Positions 44,291 through 54,221 of a stretch of 64,000 bases of DNA are shown here, one piece after another. The stretch is taken from NCBI RefSeq assembly GCF_000956505.1, contig NZ_JYIX01000038.1, positions 301,883 through 365,882 of the forward strand, in the 5' to 3' direction. A model generated the notes under the pieces. The model saw nothing but the letters and a program-made list of their open reading frames with translations, ran no database searches and had not been told where the DNA came from. Source of the stretch: Microbacterium azadirachtae (lineage in GTDB: Bacteria; Actinomycetota; Actinomycetes; Actinomycetales; Microbacteriaceae). How positions within the stretch are numbered: the stretch's first letter is position 1; each line of letters begins with the position of its first letter. The position numbers and the translations under genes are program-made.

Positions 44291-44950
44291 CTATTCCATG
44301 GAGGACGCGACACGCAACCACGGTTCGGCGCGGGATCCGGTCGAGGCCGATCCGCGTGCCGCACCATCCGCAGCGACCACGAGGGACCACTCCGCGAGCG
44401 ACGTCCCGGCATCGGTGAGTCGCCTGCGGAGCCGGCCAACGGCCTTGCGCGTGGGATCGCCCTGAACCGATACATGCGCCATGTGGTGACGGACCAGCGC
44501 CGCGATGGCCGCGGTCTCTCGGTCCGGCCACCCCAGACGACTCCCGATCCGGAGGACGATCTCTCCCCCGAGTTCTGCGTGGCCGTGCGATGTCACCGAG
44601 TCACCGTCCGACCGGGTGGTCGCGGGTTTCCCGACGTCGTGGAACAGTGCGGCCAGGACGACGATCTCCCGGCGGTCGATCGGGCGGGGCGCGGCGTCCC
44701 ACTGTTCCGCCGCAGCGTCCACGGCGAGAAGCGAATGGGTCAGCACATCGCCTTCGGGATGCCACCGAGGGTCCTGCGGCACGGAACCCAGCGCCGCCAG
44801 TTCCGGAACGCACCGGATGAGTCTCTCCCGGAGCAGCTCCTTCGACGGCTCGGTCGCGTGTCGGGCGATGCGGCGCAACGCGTCACCCGTCTGATCGTCC
44901 GCTTGATGCCCCAGAGGCGGCACCGAGTGCGGGCCATTCGCGTGCGTCAT
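44291..44950 (-). CDS. HD-domain protein, CCA-adding-enzyme-like phosphohydrolase
   Basis: A 219-residue protein with the HD motif set: V-L-T-H-S-L-L-A (first His), A-L-F-H-D-V-G-K-P (HD dyad) and S-H-G-H-A-E-L-G-G. A-L-V-R-H-H-M carries further metal residues. The spacing resembles the HD domain of bacterial tRNA nucleotidyltransferases and metal-dependent phosphohydrolases, but the nucleotidyltransferase half is absent. It probably hydrolyses a nucleotide or phosphoester; substrate unknown. Confidence 0.82.
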   Translation of the reverse strand: MTHANGPHSVPPLGHQADDQTGDALRRIARHATEPSKELLRERLIRCVPELAALGSVPQDPRWHPEGDVLTHSLLAVDAAAEQWDAAPRPIDRREIVVLAALFHDVGKPATTRSDGDSVTSHGHAELGGEIVLRIGSRLGWPDRETAAIAALVRHHMAHVSVQGDPTRKAVGRLRRRLTDAGTSLAEWSLVVAADGAARGSASTGSRAEPWLRVASSME

Positions 44951-45052
44951 CCTCCGCGTGCCTCCACTCAGCTTTTCCTCCCCCAGAGTAGACGGGAGCG
45001 ATCGCGCACGGCCACGACGATCCGTCCCGCTGCGCGGCTAAGCTCATGGGCG

Positions 45053-45439
45053 ATGTCGACACTTGCATTTGAGCCGCTGTCCACCAGCTTCTTCGGCTGC
45101 CGAATCACCATTTCGGGCATCGCCTACTCATCCGGTGTGCTGTTCGAGAGCCCCGTGTCTTCCCCCGAACAAGAGCTCGCCTTGCAGAACGCGCGATCCG
45201 CCTTCGGTTTCGTGCAGGACGAGCGCCCCGTAGATCTCCACGCCGCCGTGGCCCGCCGTCTCCCTCCCACTGTGGATGCCGCCGTCTTCGGCGAGTGCCG
45301 GCTCGTCTCCCTCAGCGCCGTCTGGCGCACTCGAGCGCAGTCGCTCGGGCTCTCCCTCGCGTACGGGTTCGACGACGGTGTCTACGCGATCGCGTCGCTG
45401 CGCGACAACACTGTGGAAGAAGTCTCGCTCGCGGACTGA
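45053..45439 (+). CDS. Hypothetical protein
   Basis: A 128-residue soluble protein starting M-S-T-L-A-F-E-P-L at 45053. The upstream in-frame stretch reaching 44474 runs antisense through the HD gene and is rejected. It contains C-R-I-T-I-S-G-I-A-Y-S-S-G-V-L-F-E and S-L-A-Y-G-F-D-D-G-V-Y. No membrane segment or family recognised. Codon use matches real genes of the window, though the ribosome site is weak. Confidence 0.6.
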   Translation: MSTLAFEPLSTSFFGCRITISGIAYSSGVLFESPVSSPEQELALQNARSAFGFVQDERPVDLHAAVARRLPPTVDAAVFGECRLVSLSAVWRTRAQSLGLSLAYGFDDGVYAIASLRDNTVEEVSLAD

Positions 45440-45459
45440 CCCGGGTCCGCCGCTGGCGT

Positions 45460-45849
45460 TTATGCCTCGACGCTAGAGGAACCGGATCCGGGCCGCCTGA
45501 GCGCCCTCAACACAGGCAGCGCCAGGTATCCGCCTGCGGTCAGCACCGCGCCGACCAGAAGGACATCAGCGATGCCGGCCACGGCGTCGTAGCTCGTCAC
45601 GATCGGGTCGTGCCAGGCGCGCTGCCACTGAAAGCTCATCGTCACCGGGAAGGACGTCGGCTCGTAGCGCGAGAGATCCTGCTGGACCCAGGCGAAGGGC
45701 AGACCGAAGCGGGCGTGGCCGAGATCGCGTACCGAGGCTGCCGTGAAGCGATCAGCCACAAGAAGGTAGAACGTTGCCAGTGCGGCGAGCGGCAGCAGAC
45801 AGACGTAGACGCGCAGCACCCTCGATGGCAGGGGCCTGGTCTTCCGCAC
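45460..45849 (-). CDS. Small membrane protein of unknown function
   Basis: A 129-residue protein with two hydrophobic segments (about 12-31 and 88-112) and a probable extracytoplasmic loop between them. The GTG start at 45849 immediately follows the mutM stop (TGA-GTG, no gap), so it is co-translated with mutM. No family recognised. Confidence 0.62.
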   Translation of the reverse strand: MRKTRPLPSRVLRVYVCLLPLAALATFYLLVADRFTAASVRDLGHARFGLPFAWVQQDLSRYEPTSFPVTMSFQWQRAWHDPIVTSYDAVAGIADVLLVGAVLTAGGYLALPVLRALRRPGSGSSSVEA

Positions 45850-46764
45850 TCATGACCTCCGCGAGATCCGCTGGCACCTCGGGCAGAGGTGGCTCGACCG
45901 GTTCATGAACGCGTCGCGGCGGATCGGTCCGCCGCAGCGCGGGCAGGGCTGCCCCGTGCGTCCGTAGGCGTTCAGGGAGTGCGCGAAGTAGCCGGCCTCG
46001 CCGTTGACGTTGACGTACTGCGCGTCGAAGCTCGTGCCGCCCTCGGCCAGCGCTTTCTCCAGCACGGCCCGCACTTCGGCCAGCAGGCGGTTCACGGCGA
46101 TCGTCGACAACGCGGACGCCGGAGTCTCGGGGTGGATCCGGGCCGCCCAGAGAGACTCGTCGGCGTAGATGTTGCCGACGCCGCTGATCAGGCTCTGATC
46201 CAGCAGCACGCGCTTGATGGCACTCGATCGTGTGCGCAGCGCGCTGCGGAACGACCCGTCCTGGAACGCCTCGTCCATCGGATCCCGCGCGATGTGCGAG
46301 ACCTGCGAGGGGATCAGCGGCTCGGTGCTCCCCCACCCCGCGGCGCGCGCATCGGCGGTCGGTACGAGGGCGTCCACTGCGAGGGAGCCGAACGTGCGCT
46401 GATCGGCGAAGACCACGGCGAGTTCGCCGTGCTGCGGGTGCTCGACGAACAGGCGGATCCGCTCGTGCCGCTCTGCCGCAGCATCGGGGCTGCGCAGCAG
46501 CAGCTGCCCGGACATGCCCAGATGCCCGACGATCGCGGAACAGCCGTCGGCCGCCGCTGTGGCGAGAGGCATCCAGAGGAACTTGCCGCGACGTGCAACG
46601 GTCGCGACCTCGGAACCCTCGAGCCGCGCGACGAAGTCGGCGGCACCCGCGGCGTGCCTCGTGAGCGCTCGCTCGTCGTGCACCGCTACCGAGACGATGC
46701 GCGCCCCGGTCATCGCCGGGGCGAGACCGGAACGGACGACCTCGACCTCGGGGAGTTCAGGCAC
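45850..46764 (-). CDS. mutM: Formamidopyrimidine-DNA glycosylase (Fpg/MutM)
   Basis: A 304-residue base-excision repair glycosylase/AP lyase removing 8-oxoguanine. The catalytic N-terminus M-P-E-L-P-E-V-E (Pro2, Glu3) starts from GTG 46764. L-G-M-S-G-Q-L and the helix-two-turn-helix N-I-Y-A-D-E-S-L-W are present. The C-terminal zinc finger is C-P-R-C-G-G-P-I plus C-P-R-C-Q-R. It overlaps the end of rnc by eight bases, as in the usual actinobacterial rpmF-rnc-mutM order. Confidence 0.96.
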   Translation of the reverse strand: MPELPEVEVVRSGLAPAMTGARIVSVAVHDERALTRHAAGAADFVARLEGSEVATVARRGKFLWMPLATAAADGCSAIVGHLGMSGQLLLRSPDAAAERHERIRLFVEHPQHGELAVVFADQRTFGSLAVDALVPTADARAAGWGSTEPLIPSQVSHIARDPMDEAFQDGSFRSALRTRSSAIKRVLLDQSLISGVGNIYADESLWAARIHPETPASALSTIAVNRLLAEVRAVLEKALAEGGTSFDAQYVNVNGEAGYFAHSLNAYGRTGQPCPRCGGPIRRDAFMNRSSHLCPRCQRISRRS

Positions 46765-47449
46765 GGTCGCTGAGCGCGTGCCAGGCGGCCAGCGCCGCAG
46801 CCATCTCCGCCGTCTTCTTGCTCGTGCCGGTACCCGTGGTCGCGAGTTCGCCCGCGGTCACGGTCGCGGTGAAGCGCCGGTCGTGATCGGGCCCCGTGGA
46901 GACCACCTCGTAGCCGGGCGCGCTGAGCCCGAGCCGCGCGGACAGCTCCTGCAGCGCGGTCTTCGGATCCATCGCCGCCCCGTAGCGCTCGGGGTCGCCG
47001 AGGAGCGGCTCGATGAGCCGCAGCACGAGCGCGGTCGCCGCCTCGGGTCCCGCCGACAGATAGGTGGCGCCGAACACGGCCTCCATGGTGTCGGCAAGGA
47101 TCGAGTCCTTGTCGCGACCACCGGTTCGCTCCTCGCCGTTTCCAAGCAGGATGTGCGCGCCGAGGCCGATGCCGCGGGCGACCTCCGCCAGGGCGACCGT
47201 CGAGACCACGCTCGCGCGCCGCTTCGCCAGTGCCCCTTCGTCGAGGTCGGGCAGCGTCGTGTAGAGCATGACCGTCACGGCCTGGCCGAGCACGGAGTCG
47301 CCGAGGAACTCGAGACGCTCGTTGTGCGGGATGGCGCCGTTCTCGTACGCGTACGAACGATGCGTCAGCGCAAGCTGAAGCAGCTCGGGGTCGATATCGA
47401 CCCCGAGCTGCTCAGAAAGAGGGCGCGTCCCTACGGGGACTTCTGCCAT
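46757..47449 (-). CDS. rnc: Ribonuclease III
   Basis: A 230-residue double-stranded RNA endonuclease. The catalytic signature [14 protein letters not shown] is at about 40-53. A second acidic cluster is in D-T-M-E-A-V-F-G-A. The C-terminal dsRNA-binding domain ends [13 protein letters not shown]. The ATG at 47449 lies 14 bp behind rpmF. The frame continues upstream to 47611 but there it overlaps rpmF and is not family-like. Confidence 0.95.
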   Translation of the reverse strand: MAEVPVGTRPLSEQLGVDIDPELLQLALTHRSYAYENGAIPHNERLEFLGDSVLGQAVTVMLYTTLPDLDEGALAKRRASVVSTVALAEVARGIGLGAHILLGNGEERTGGRDKDSILADTMEAVFGATYLSAGPEAATALVLRLIEPLLGDPERYGAAMDPKTALQELSARLGLSAPGYEVVSTGPDHDRRFTATVTAGELATTGTGTSKKTAEMAAALAAWHALSDRA

Positions 47450-47463
47450 GATCGACGGATCGA

Positions 47464-47673
47464 TCAGACGTCGGCGACCTTGCGGCCCTTGTACTCGAGG
47501 AACAGCTCGGTGCCCTGCGAGTCGGTGACGACCTTCGCCTGGTGGGGGCGGCTGTAGACGACCTTGCCGTTCTCGATGGTCTTGACGAGGGCAGGAGCCT
47601 CCGCCTTCCACTGCGCGCGACGCGAGCGGGTGTTCGAACGGGAGACCTTGCGCTTCGGGGGGTTACCGGCCAT
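47464..47673 (-). CDS. rpmF: 50S ribosomal protein L32
   Basis: A 69-residue basic ribosomal protein: [24 protein letters not shown]. It lacks the two CxxC zinc pairs of the C+ type, so it is a zinc-independent (C-) L32. AGAAGG precedes the ATG. Order DUF177-rpmF-rnc is conserved. Confidence 0.97.
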   Translation of the reverse strand: MAGNPPKRKVSRSNTRSRRAQWKAEAPALVKTIENGKVVYSRPHQAKVVTDSQGTELFLEYKGRKVADV

Positions 47674-47705
47674 GGTTGCTTACCTTCTGTGTTCTGGGCG
47701 CGCAG

Positions 47706-48239
47706 CTATTCCGCTGCGTTTCCGTGGTCTGTGATCTGCTGGAGGGCGGCCCATCGAGGATCGACGGGAGCGTCCTGCTCTTTCCCGGCGCTTCTGGTCA
47801 GCCGCTCACCGGTCTCGGGGTCGAGTCCAGGGCAATCCGGCTGACACACCGGCTGAAACGGGAGCGCCAAAACCACCGCGTCCCTGACCAGAGTTTCAAG
47901 ATCCACGTGGTCGTCTTGAACCTCGAAGTCGTTCGCTTCCTCTCCAGGGTACGCGAAAAGCTCCTGAAACTCGACTTCGACAGGCTCTTCGATCGGATTC
48001 AGGCATCGCCCGCACTCTCCGCGGTACGTCGAATCGACCTCGCCGGTGACGAGGATGCCCTCGTGCACCGACTCCAACCGGGCGTAGAGATCGATCTCCT
48101 CGCCCTTCTCGACGGAGACGAGGCCTTCGCCCCACTGCTCCTTGAGAGGGATCGTGATGCGGTGCTCGCGCATCTCCCCCGGTCGGCGAACGATGTCGCG
48201 CACGGGCAGCACGAACGGTCCATTGCGTCGCGTCTTCAC
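47706..48239 (-). CDS. DUF177/YceD family protein
   Basis: A 177-residue protein from GTG 48239. It has R-R-P-G-E-M-R-E near the start and a Cys-containing motif G-E-C-G-R-C-L-N-P (about 75-83). The later D-C-P-G-L-D-P and Asp/Glu-rich end are typical of DUF177/YceD. Members precede rpmF in most bacteria and are linked to 23S rRNA/ribosome processing. Confidence 0.92.
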   Translation of the reverse strand: MKTRRNGPFVLPVRDIVRRPGEMREHRITIPLKEQWGEGLVSVEKGEEIDLYARLESVHEGILVTGEVDSTYRGECGRCLNPIEEPVEVEFQELFAYPGEEANDFEVQDDHVDLETLVRDAVVLALPFQPVCQPDCPGLDPETGERLTRSAGKEQDAPVDPRWAALQQITDHGNAAE

Positions 48240-48279
48240 CGGGACAGTCTACCGGGCTGACCTGGACGGAGGCCGGTCC

Positions 48280-48777
48280 TCAGATCCCGCGCGAGCCGGT
48301 GTCGAGGAAGCGGGCGACCGCCGGCGGCACGAACGGGGAGACATCGCCGCCCAGTGCCGCGACCTGGCGCACGAGCGAACTGGAGACGAGCGCGTGCGCG
48401 GGATCCGGCAGCAGGAACACCGTCTCGATGTCGGCGAGGTGACGGTTGACGATCGCCATCGGCGACTCGTACGCCACATCGACCTGCGAGCGGATGCCTT
48501 TGACGAGCACTCCGGCGTTCACGTCCCTGGCGTAGTCGACCAGAAGACCCATGCTCCAGGATCCGACGATGACGGTTCCCACGACCCCTGCCTCGGCGAT
48601 CGACTCCTCGAGCAGCGTGAGGCGCTGCGCGACCGGCAACATCGCCTGCTTGTCGGGGTTGTGCACCACCAGCACGTGCAGCTCGTCGTAGAGGGCCGCG
48701 GCGCGCCGGATGACATCCAGATGGCCGAGGGTCGGCGGGTCGAAGGAACCGGGGACGACGGCGATCCGAGCGCTCAT
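48280..48777 (-). CDS. coaD: Phosphopantetheine adenylyltransferase
   Basis: A 165-residue enzyme of coenzyme A synthesis (4'-phosphopantetheine + ATP to dephospho-CoA). It has the nucleotidyltransferase motif [13 protein letters not shown] and [18 protein letters not shown] and S-S-S-L-V-R follow near the C-terminus. Length is normal. Confidence 0.95.
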   Translation of the reverse strand: MSARIAVVPGSFDPPTLGHLDVIRRAAALYDELHVLVVHNPDKQAMLPVAQRLTLLEESIAEAGVVGTVIVGSWSMGLLVDYARDVNAGVLVKGIRSQVDVAYESPMAIVNRHLADIETVFLLPDPAHALVSSSLVRQVAALGGDVSPFVPPAVARFLDTGSRGI

Positions 48778-48835
48778 GCCTCCACCCTAGCGGCGCGGAT
48801 CTCTGCGTCGGCCGAGCGGCAGCGGCCGGGCGCGC

Positions 48836-51013
48836 TCAGTTCTTGGCGAGCGCCGCACGATCGTCGATGCTGAGCCGCTGCGCCATCGCCTCGCGCAGCC
48901 CTTCGTGCTGCTGCAGCGCAGGATCCGCCTCGATGATCTCCTCGGCGATCGCACGGGCCTGCGCGATCAGATCCGAGTCCTTGATGACCCGCAGCAGCTT
49001 GAGCGAGGATTTCGCCCCGGACTGGCGCGCTCCGAGCACGTCGCCCTCTCCGCGCAGGTCGAGATCGACCTCGGCGAGCACGAAGCCGTCGAGAGTGGCC
49101 GCCACGGCGTCGACGCGGTCGCGGGCAGGGGTCCCCTGCTCGGCCTCGGTGACCAGCAGGCACAGACCAGGCACGCCGCCGCGGCCGATGCGCCCGCGCA
49201 GCTGGTGCAGCTGGGAGACGCCGAAACGGTCGGCCTCCAGCACGATCATGGTCGAGGCGTTCGGCACGTCGACGCCGACCTCGATCACGGTCGTCGCGAC
49301 GAGGAGGTCGATCTCCCCGCGGGCGAAGGACTGCATGATCGCATCCTTCTCGTCCGCGCCCATGCGTCCGTGCAGACCGGCGATCCGCACGGCGCTCAGC
49401 TTCGGATGCGTCGAGAGCGCGGCCAGCAGCTGCACCACGCCCCAGCGGGGTCCGCGGCTCTCCTCCTCCTCGTCCGCGAAATGCTCCTGATCCGCCTCCT
49501 CGGCGCCGTCGTCGGTATCGATCGCCGCGCACACGGCGAACACCTGACGGCCCTTCTCGATCTCCTCCGCGGCGCGTTCCCATACCCGGGCGAACCAGCC
49601 GGGATGGTCGGAGAGTGGGGCGACGAAGGTCTCGATGCCCGCGCGCCCGCGGGGCATGGTGCGGATCACCGAGGTGTCGAGGTCGCCGAACACGGTCATC
49701 GCGACCGTACGCGGAATCGGAGTCGCCGTGAGCACGAGCGCATGCGGACTCGTGCCCTTGGCGCGCAGGGCCTCGCGCTGCTCCACACCGAACCGGTGCT
49801 GCTCGTCGACGACCACGAGACCGAGGTCGGCGAAGGTGGTCTTCTCCCCCAGCAGCGCGTGGGTTCCCACCACGATGAGGGCCTGCCCTGCCGCGACCCT
49901 CAGGGCGGCCTTGCGCCGCTCGGGGGCCGACATCTGCCCCGTGAGCAGCGTGGGCATCACGAGCGGGGCGAGCTTCGGCCCGAGCATCTTCGTGATCGAG
50001 CGCAGATGCTGCCCGGCGAGCACCTCGGTCGGCGCGATGAGCGCCGCCTGACCGCCCGACTCGGCGACCTGCAGCATGGCGCGCAGGGCGACCAGCGTCT
50101 TGCCGGATCCGACCTCACCCTGCACGAGCCGGTTCATGGGCGCACCGCCGATGAGATCCGCGGCGATCGTCTCGCCCACCGTCTCCTGATCGGGGGTGAG
50201 CTCGAACGGCAGCGCGGCGTCGAAGCGCTCCAGCAGCCCGCCGGGTTTCGCCGGTCGAGCGGTGGCGTCGAGCATGCGCACGAGGTAGCGCTGCTGCATG
50301 AGGGCGCTCTGCAGCGTGAGCGCCTCGTGCATGCGCAGCGTGCGGATCGCCGGTGCGATCTCGTCCTTGTTGCTCGGCCGGTGGATCCGCTCGAGCGCGA
50401 CGCGGGCGTCGAGCAGTCCCTCCTCGCGGCGCACCTCGTCGGGAATCGGCTCCGGCACGAGGCCGAGATCGTCCAGGACCGTGCCGACCATCTTCTCGAT
50501 CTGCCACGTGGTGAGGGCCGCCGTGGCCGGGTAGATGGGCAGCGGCGTTGTCACGAGCACGTCGGCCTGGGTGCGCGCACGCAGCTCGTCGTCGAACATC
50601 TCGTACTGGGGGTGCGCGAACTGGGTGACGCCGCGATAGTCGCCGACCTTGCCGGTGAACACACCGCGTCGGCCGATCCGCAGCTCCTTCTCCCGCCATT
50701 CGAGCTGGCCGCGGTACTTGGCGAAGAACGTCAGCACCATGCGGCCGACGCCGTCGCCGATGTCGACGGTCATCATCGCGCCACGACGATTCTTCATGTC
50801 GCGCACGGTCACCGACATCACCTCGGCCACGATCGTGACCGTCTCGCCCTTCGGGAGGTCGAGGATCGGCGTGAGTTCGCCGCGGTTGGCGTAACGGCGC
50901 GGGTAGTGCGAGAGCAGATCCCAGACCGTGCTCATGCCGAAGGCCTTCTGCAGCGCCTTCGCATTCCCGTCGCCGACCGCGACGGCGAGCGGCGAATCGA
51001 GGCGGAGCGGCAT
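48836..51013 (-). CDS. recG: ATP-dependent DNA helicase RecG
   Basis: A 725-residue helicase that remodels stalled forks and Holliday junctions. The N-terminal wedge/OB domain includes H-Y-P-R-R-Y at about 37. Walker A is G-E-V-G-S-G-K-T-L. The DEXH box is V-V-D-E-Q-H-R-F-G-V-E-Q-R. T-A-T-P-I-P-R-T, V-A-T-T-V-I-E-V-G-V-D-V-P and the Q-L-R-G-R-I-G-R-G motif VI are present. The ATG at 51013 is chosen because upstream sequence is not family-like. Confidence 0.95.
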   Translation of the reverse strand: MPLRLDSPLAVAVGDGNAKALQKAFGMSTVWDLLSHYPRRYANRGELTPILDLPKGETVTIVAEVMSVTVRDMKNRRGAMMTVDIGDGVGRMVLTFFAKYRGQLEWREKELRIGRRGVFTGKVGDYRGVTQFAHPQYEMFDDELRARTQADVLVTTPLPIYPATAALTTWQIEKMVGTVLDDLGLVPEPIPDEVRREEGLLDARVALERIHRPSNKDEIAPAIRTLRMHEALTLQSALMQQRYLVRMLDATARPAKPGGLLERFDAALPFELTPDQETVGETIAADLIGGAPMNRLVQGEVGSGKTLVALRAMLQVAESGGQAALIAPTEVLAGQHLRSITKMLGPKLAPLVMPTLLTGQMSAPERRKAALRVAAGQALIVVGTHALLGEKTTFADLGLVVVDEQHRFGVEQREALRAKGTSPHALVLTATPIPRTVAMTVFGDLDTSVIRTMPRGRAGIETFVAPLSDHPGWFARVWERAAEEIEKGRQVFAVCAAIDTDDGAEEADQEHFADEEEESRGPRWGVVQLLAALSTHPKLSAVRIAGLHGRMGADEKDAIMQSFARGEIDLLVATTVIEVGVDVPNASTMIVLEADRFGVSQLHQLRGRIGRGGVPGLCLLVTEAEQGTPARDRVDAVAATLDGFVLAEVDLDLRGEGDVLGARQSGAKSSLKLLRVIKDSDLIAQARAIAEEIIEADPALQQHEGLREAMAQRLSIDDRAALAKN

Positions 51014-51100
51014 GCTCAGAAGTCTAGAACGGGCACCGGACAGCGCGCGCCGCGTGTGCACAGCGGCACAGCGCGACGGCGACCCGCCCGGCATGAGGGC

Positions 51101-51871
51101 TCAGCGACCGAGGAACTCCAGTGCGGCGTCGCGGAACGGCTTCGACCCCGGCGCGTTGAAGTGATGCCGGCCCGGGATCTCGAAGAACGATCCGTGCGGC
51201 GAGGCGTCCGCGAGGCGGCGCGACCCGGCGATGATGGGGTCCTCGGATCCGGTCGCGAAGAGGATCGGCTGCGCCGGCGCGGTCGCCGGATCCGGATCGA
51301 TCGTGCGCGCCTCCCCGCGCATGCCGAGCGCGAGGGCGAGCATCACATCGAGATCGTTCCCCGGCACGCGTTCGGTGAGAGCGATGTAGTCGCGCGTGGC
51401 GGGGTCGGTGACCGGCGCCCCCTCGGCCAGGTACGCGCGCACCTCTGCGACGTCGAGCCGCTCCAGCGGGCGCCCGTCGGGGATCCCGCCCAGCACGGCG
51501 CGCGGAACGCGGTCGCCGAGGTCGCGCAGCACCTCCCAGCCCACGCGGGCGCCGAGGGAGTAGCCGACGTAGAGGGCTTCGTCGACGAGGTAGGTGTCGA
51601 GCACCTGCTCGATGTCGCCAGCGAGGGTGCGCATCGTGTAGTCCTCGGGCTGGCGCGGCTTCTCGCTCGCGCCGTGACCGCGCTGGTCGATGCCGAGCAC
51701 CCGGTATCCGGCGCGCTCCAGGGTACGTGCCCAGCCGGTGAGCACCCAGTTGTCTCGCGTGCTGGAGGCGAAGCCGTGCACGAGCAGCACGACGGGTGCG
51801 TCCGGATCGCCCCAGGTGTAGGTCGCGAGCCCCACGCCCTCACCCGCCTCGATGATCTGCGGGCGGGGCAT
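51101..51871 (-). CDS. Alpha/beta hydrolase
   Basis: A 256-residue alpha/beta-fold hydrolase. The oxyanion region is L-L-V-H-G-F-A-S, the nucleophile elbow V-G-Y-S-L-G-A, the acid in G-S-E-D-P-I and the histidine in R-H-H-F-N-A. D-Q-R-G-H-G-A-S is typical of the proline-iminopeptidase/haloperoxidase-like branch. No signal peptide; substrate unknown. Divergent from rsmD. Confidence 0.87.
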   Translation of the reverse strand: MPRPQIIEAGEGVGLATYTWGDPDAPVVLLVHGFASSTRDNWVLTGWARTLERAGYRVLGIDQRGHGASEKPRQPEDYTMRTLAGDIEQVLDTYLVDEALYVGYSLGARVGWEVLRDLGDRVPRAVLGGIPDGRPLERLDVAEVRAYLAEGAPVTDPATRDYIALTERVPGNDLDVMLALALGMRGEARTIDPDPATAPAQPILFATGSEDPIIAGSRRLADASPHGSFFEIPGRHHFNAPGSKPFRDAALEFLGR

Positions 51872-52018
51872 GCTGATCAGTTCTGCAAGAGGTTCTGCCA
51901 CTCCTCCATCTTGGCCCCGCTCCGCCCTCCGCGGGCTGTCCCGCCGCGGGCATGACGCCGTGCGTCGCGCCGGCGTCCGGCGCGGGTCGGGCGTCCGCGG
52001 GGCGAATAGGGTGAACGG

Positions 52019-52594
52019 GTGACGAGAATCATCGCCGGAACGGCCGGCGGCACCCGCCTGGACGTGCCGGGGCAGGGAACCCGGCCCACGAGTGATCGGG
52101 TGCGCGAATCGCTGTTCGGCGCGCTGTCCTCGATGGACGCGATCGCCGACGCGCGCGTGCTCGACCTGTACGCCGGATCCGGAGCCCTCGGGCTGGAGGC
52201 GCTCAGCCGTGGCGCGCGCAGCACCGTGCTCGTCGAGAAAGGACGCGCCGCCGCTGCGGTCGTCCGACGCAATGCCGCCACGGTCGCGAAGGCGCTGGGC
52301 GGTGACGCGGCCGGGAGGACGAGCGTGCAGGAGTCGTCCGTGCACGGCTACCTCCTCCGTGCCGCTGGTCCGTTCGACCTGGTCTTCACGGACCCGCCCT
52401 ACGATCTGTCCGACGCCGACATGACGGCCGATCTGGTGGCCCTCGCTCCGCTGCTCTCCCCCGACGCCGTCGTCGTGATCGAGCGTGGGAAGCGCTCCAC
52501 ACCCCCGGATCTCGCCGCCGCGGGCCTCAACCTCCTCCGGGAGAAGGTCTACGGCGACACCGCGCTGTGGTGGGCGGAGCCGACGGCTCCCTGA
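52019..52594 (+). CDS. rsmD: 16S rRNA (guanine(966)-N(2))-methyltransferase RsmD
   Basis: A 191-residue SAM-dependent methyltransferase. R-P-T-S-D-R-V-R-E-S-L-F lies at the N-terminus. L-D-L-Y-A-G-S-G-A-L-G-L-E-A is motif I, and F-T-D-P-P-Y-D is the N2-guanine catalytic motif (D-P-P-Y). GTG start at 52019. Position between recG and thiL is conserved. Confidence 0.94.
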   Translation: MTRIIAGTAGGTRLDVPGQGTRPTSDRVRESLFGALSSMDAIADARVLDLYAGSGALGLEALSRGARSTVLVEKGRAAAAVVRRNAATVAKALGGDAAGRTSVQESSVHGYLLRAAGPFDLVFTDPPYDLSDADMTADLVALAPLLSPDAVVVIERGKRSTPPDLAAAGLNLLREKVYGDTALWWAEPTAP

Positions 52595-52597
52595 TCG

Positions 52598-53632
52598 TCA
52601 GCGTCGGGCGTCGGCTCCGGCGTCCCGGTAGGGATCCCAGCCGAGCGGACCGACCGGCTCGCCGTCGCACAGCACCGGGGTGTCCGCCGCCGCCGCGATC
52701 ACGGATCCGATCCGCCGGAAACCCGGCGGCAGCATCCCCGCGGGGAACGCGGCGAGCAGGGCGTGGTCCTCACCGCCGGCCAGAGCACGATGCGGGTGGG
52801 CGCCGAGAGCGGCACGCTCCAGGGAGATCGTGACCCCCGAGGCCTCCGCCATGCGGCCGGCATCCAGCGCCAGTCCGTCGGAGACGTCCATCATCGCGGT
52901 GGCTCCGGCGATCGCGGCCATCGGGCCGAGTCCGATCGGCGGCATCGGGCGCAACTGCGCGGCGATCGCGTCGGCCTCCCCCTCGTCCAGCGCCGCGGGG
53001 TCGACGGGCACCGCCACGCCGTCGCGGTGGAAGCGCCGGAACAGCACCGAGAGCCCGTGACCCGCGACCCCCATCTCCCCCGCGATCGCGATGTCGTCTC
53101 CCACCTGAGCGCCGGAACGGGTGACGGCGGGGCGGCCCTCGAGGTCGCCGAGCGCGGTGACGGCGATCATCAGGGTCGCCGACACGGTCAGGTCGCCGCC
53201 GACGACGGCGCAGCCGGGCGCGAGGGCGGCGCAGGCGTCGCGGAAGCCGTCGGCCAGCGCGGCGATGAAGGAGAGCCGGCGATCCTTCGGCACGGCGAGC
53301 GCGACCAGCAGTGCCGTGGGACGCGCGCCCATCGCTGCGATGTCGGCGAGGTTCACCGCCGCCGACTTCCAGCCCAGGTCGTAACCGCTCGACCACGCCG
53401 CGCGGAAGTCGGGGCCCTCCACGAGCGTGTCGGTGGTCGCGACGACGGATCCGGACGGCGCCGCGACCACGGCGGCGTCGTCGCCAGGGCCGAGCAGCGC
53501 ATCGCGCCCCGCGGGCGTGCGCGCGAGGATCGTGCGCAGCACCCGGCCCTCGCTCACCTCGCCGATCATCGGATCGTCGGATCCCGAATCCTCCACGGTC
53601 GCGTCGGATCCCGGAGCTGAAAGGTCCACCAT
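52598..53632 (-). CDS. thiL: Thiamine-monophosphate kinase
   Basis: A 344-residue PurM/ThiL-fold kinase making thiamine diphosphate from thiamine monophosphate. It has G-P-G-D-D-A-A-V (metal site), D-T-L-V-E-G, N-L-A-D-I-A-A-M-G-A-R-P and M-D-V-S-D-G-L-A-L-D. G-E-D-H-A-L-L is near the end. Its start is 23 bp from the divergent DUF3515 lipoprotein gene, a common neighbour. Confidence 0.94.
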   Translation of the reverse strand: MVDLSAPGSDATVEDSGSDDPMIGEVSEGRVLRTILARTPAGRDALLGPGDDAAVVAAPSGSVVATTDTLVEGPDFRAAWSSGYDLGWKSAAVNLADIAAMGARPTALLVALAVPKDRRLSFIAALADGFRDACAALAPGCAVVGGDLTVSATLMIAVTALGDLEGRPAVTRSGAQVGDDIAIAGEMGVAGHGLSVLFRRFHRDGVAVPVDPAALDEGEADAIAAQLRPMPPIGLGPMAAIAGATAMMDVSDGLALDAGRMAEASGVTISLERAALGAHPHRALAGGEDHALLAAFPAGMLPPGFRRIGSVIAAAADTPVLCDGEPVGPLGWDPYRDAGADARR

Positions 53633-53655
53633 GCTCTCAACGGTAGCCTGGAGGG

Positions 53656-54192
53656 ATGCCCCGCCGTCTCGCCGTCGCCACCGTCCTCGTGCTCGCAGCG
53701 GGGCTGCTGGCCGGGTGCAGCTCGACCGTGCATCTGAACGCCGCGGACGACGCGAACGACCCGCGCTGCGCCGACGTGTCCGTGCGGCTCTCGAACGTGC
53801 CCGCGATCGACGGGCACGATCGGCGCTGGACCGACGCGCAGGCGACGGCGGCCTGGGGCGATCCGGCCGTGGTGCTGCTCACCTGCGGCTTGCCGGAGGC
53901 GGAACCGACGAGCACCCTCCAGTGCATCTCCCTGCAGGGCATCGACTGGCTCGTGGATGACACCAAGAGCCCCTACCTGACGCTCACGACGTACGGCCGC
54001 AAGCCCGCCGTGCAGCTCTACGTCAACAGCAAGCCCGACGAGCCGAACAAGGGCGTCAGCGCGAACGACGTGATCGGCAACAAGAGCCTCGCCGCGGCGA
54101 TCGCGACGATCCCCGCCACGCACGCCTGCACCGAGCGGCCCGGGTCGGACGCGACGCCCGCCCCGTCCGCATCGCCCGCCACCGGCAGCTGA
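53656..54192 (+). CDS. DUF3515 lipoprotein
   Basis: A 178-residue exported lipoprotein. The signal M-P-R-R-L-A-V-A-T-V-L-V-L-A-A-G-L is followed by lipobox L-A-G-C. The mature part has three further Cys residues and the actinobacterial DUF3515 pattern (A-W-G-D-P-A-V-V-L-L-T-C-G near the middle). Function unknown; usually found beside ddl and thiL. Confidence 0.88.
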   Translation: MPRRLAVATVLVLAAGLLAGCSSTVHLNAADDANDPRCADVSVRLSNVPAIDGHDRRWTDAQATAAWGDPAVVLLTCGLPEAEPTSTLQCISLQGIDWLVDDTKSPYLTLTTYGRKPAVQLYVNSKPDEPNKGVSANDVIGNKSLAAAIATIPATHACTERPGSDATPAPSASPATGS

Positions 54193-54221
54193 ACCCTCCG
54201 CTTCTACGGACCGAGACCGGC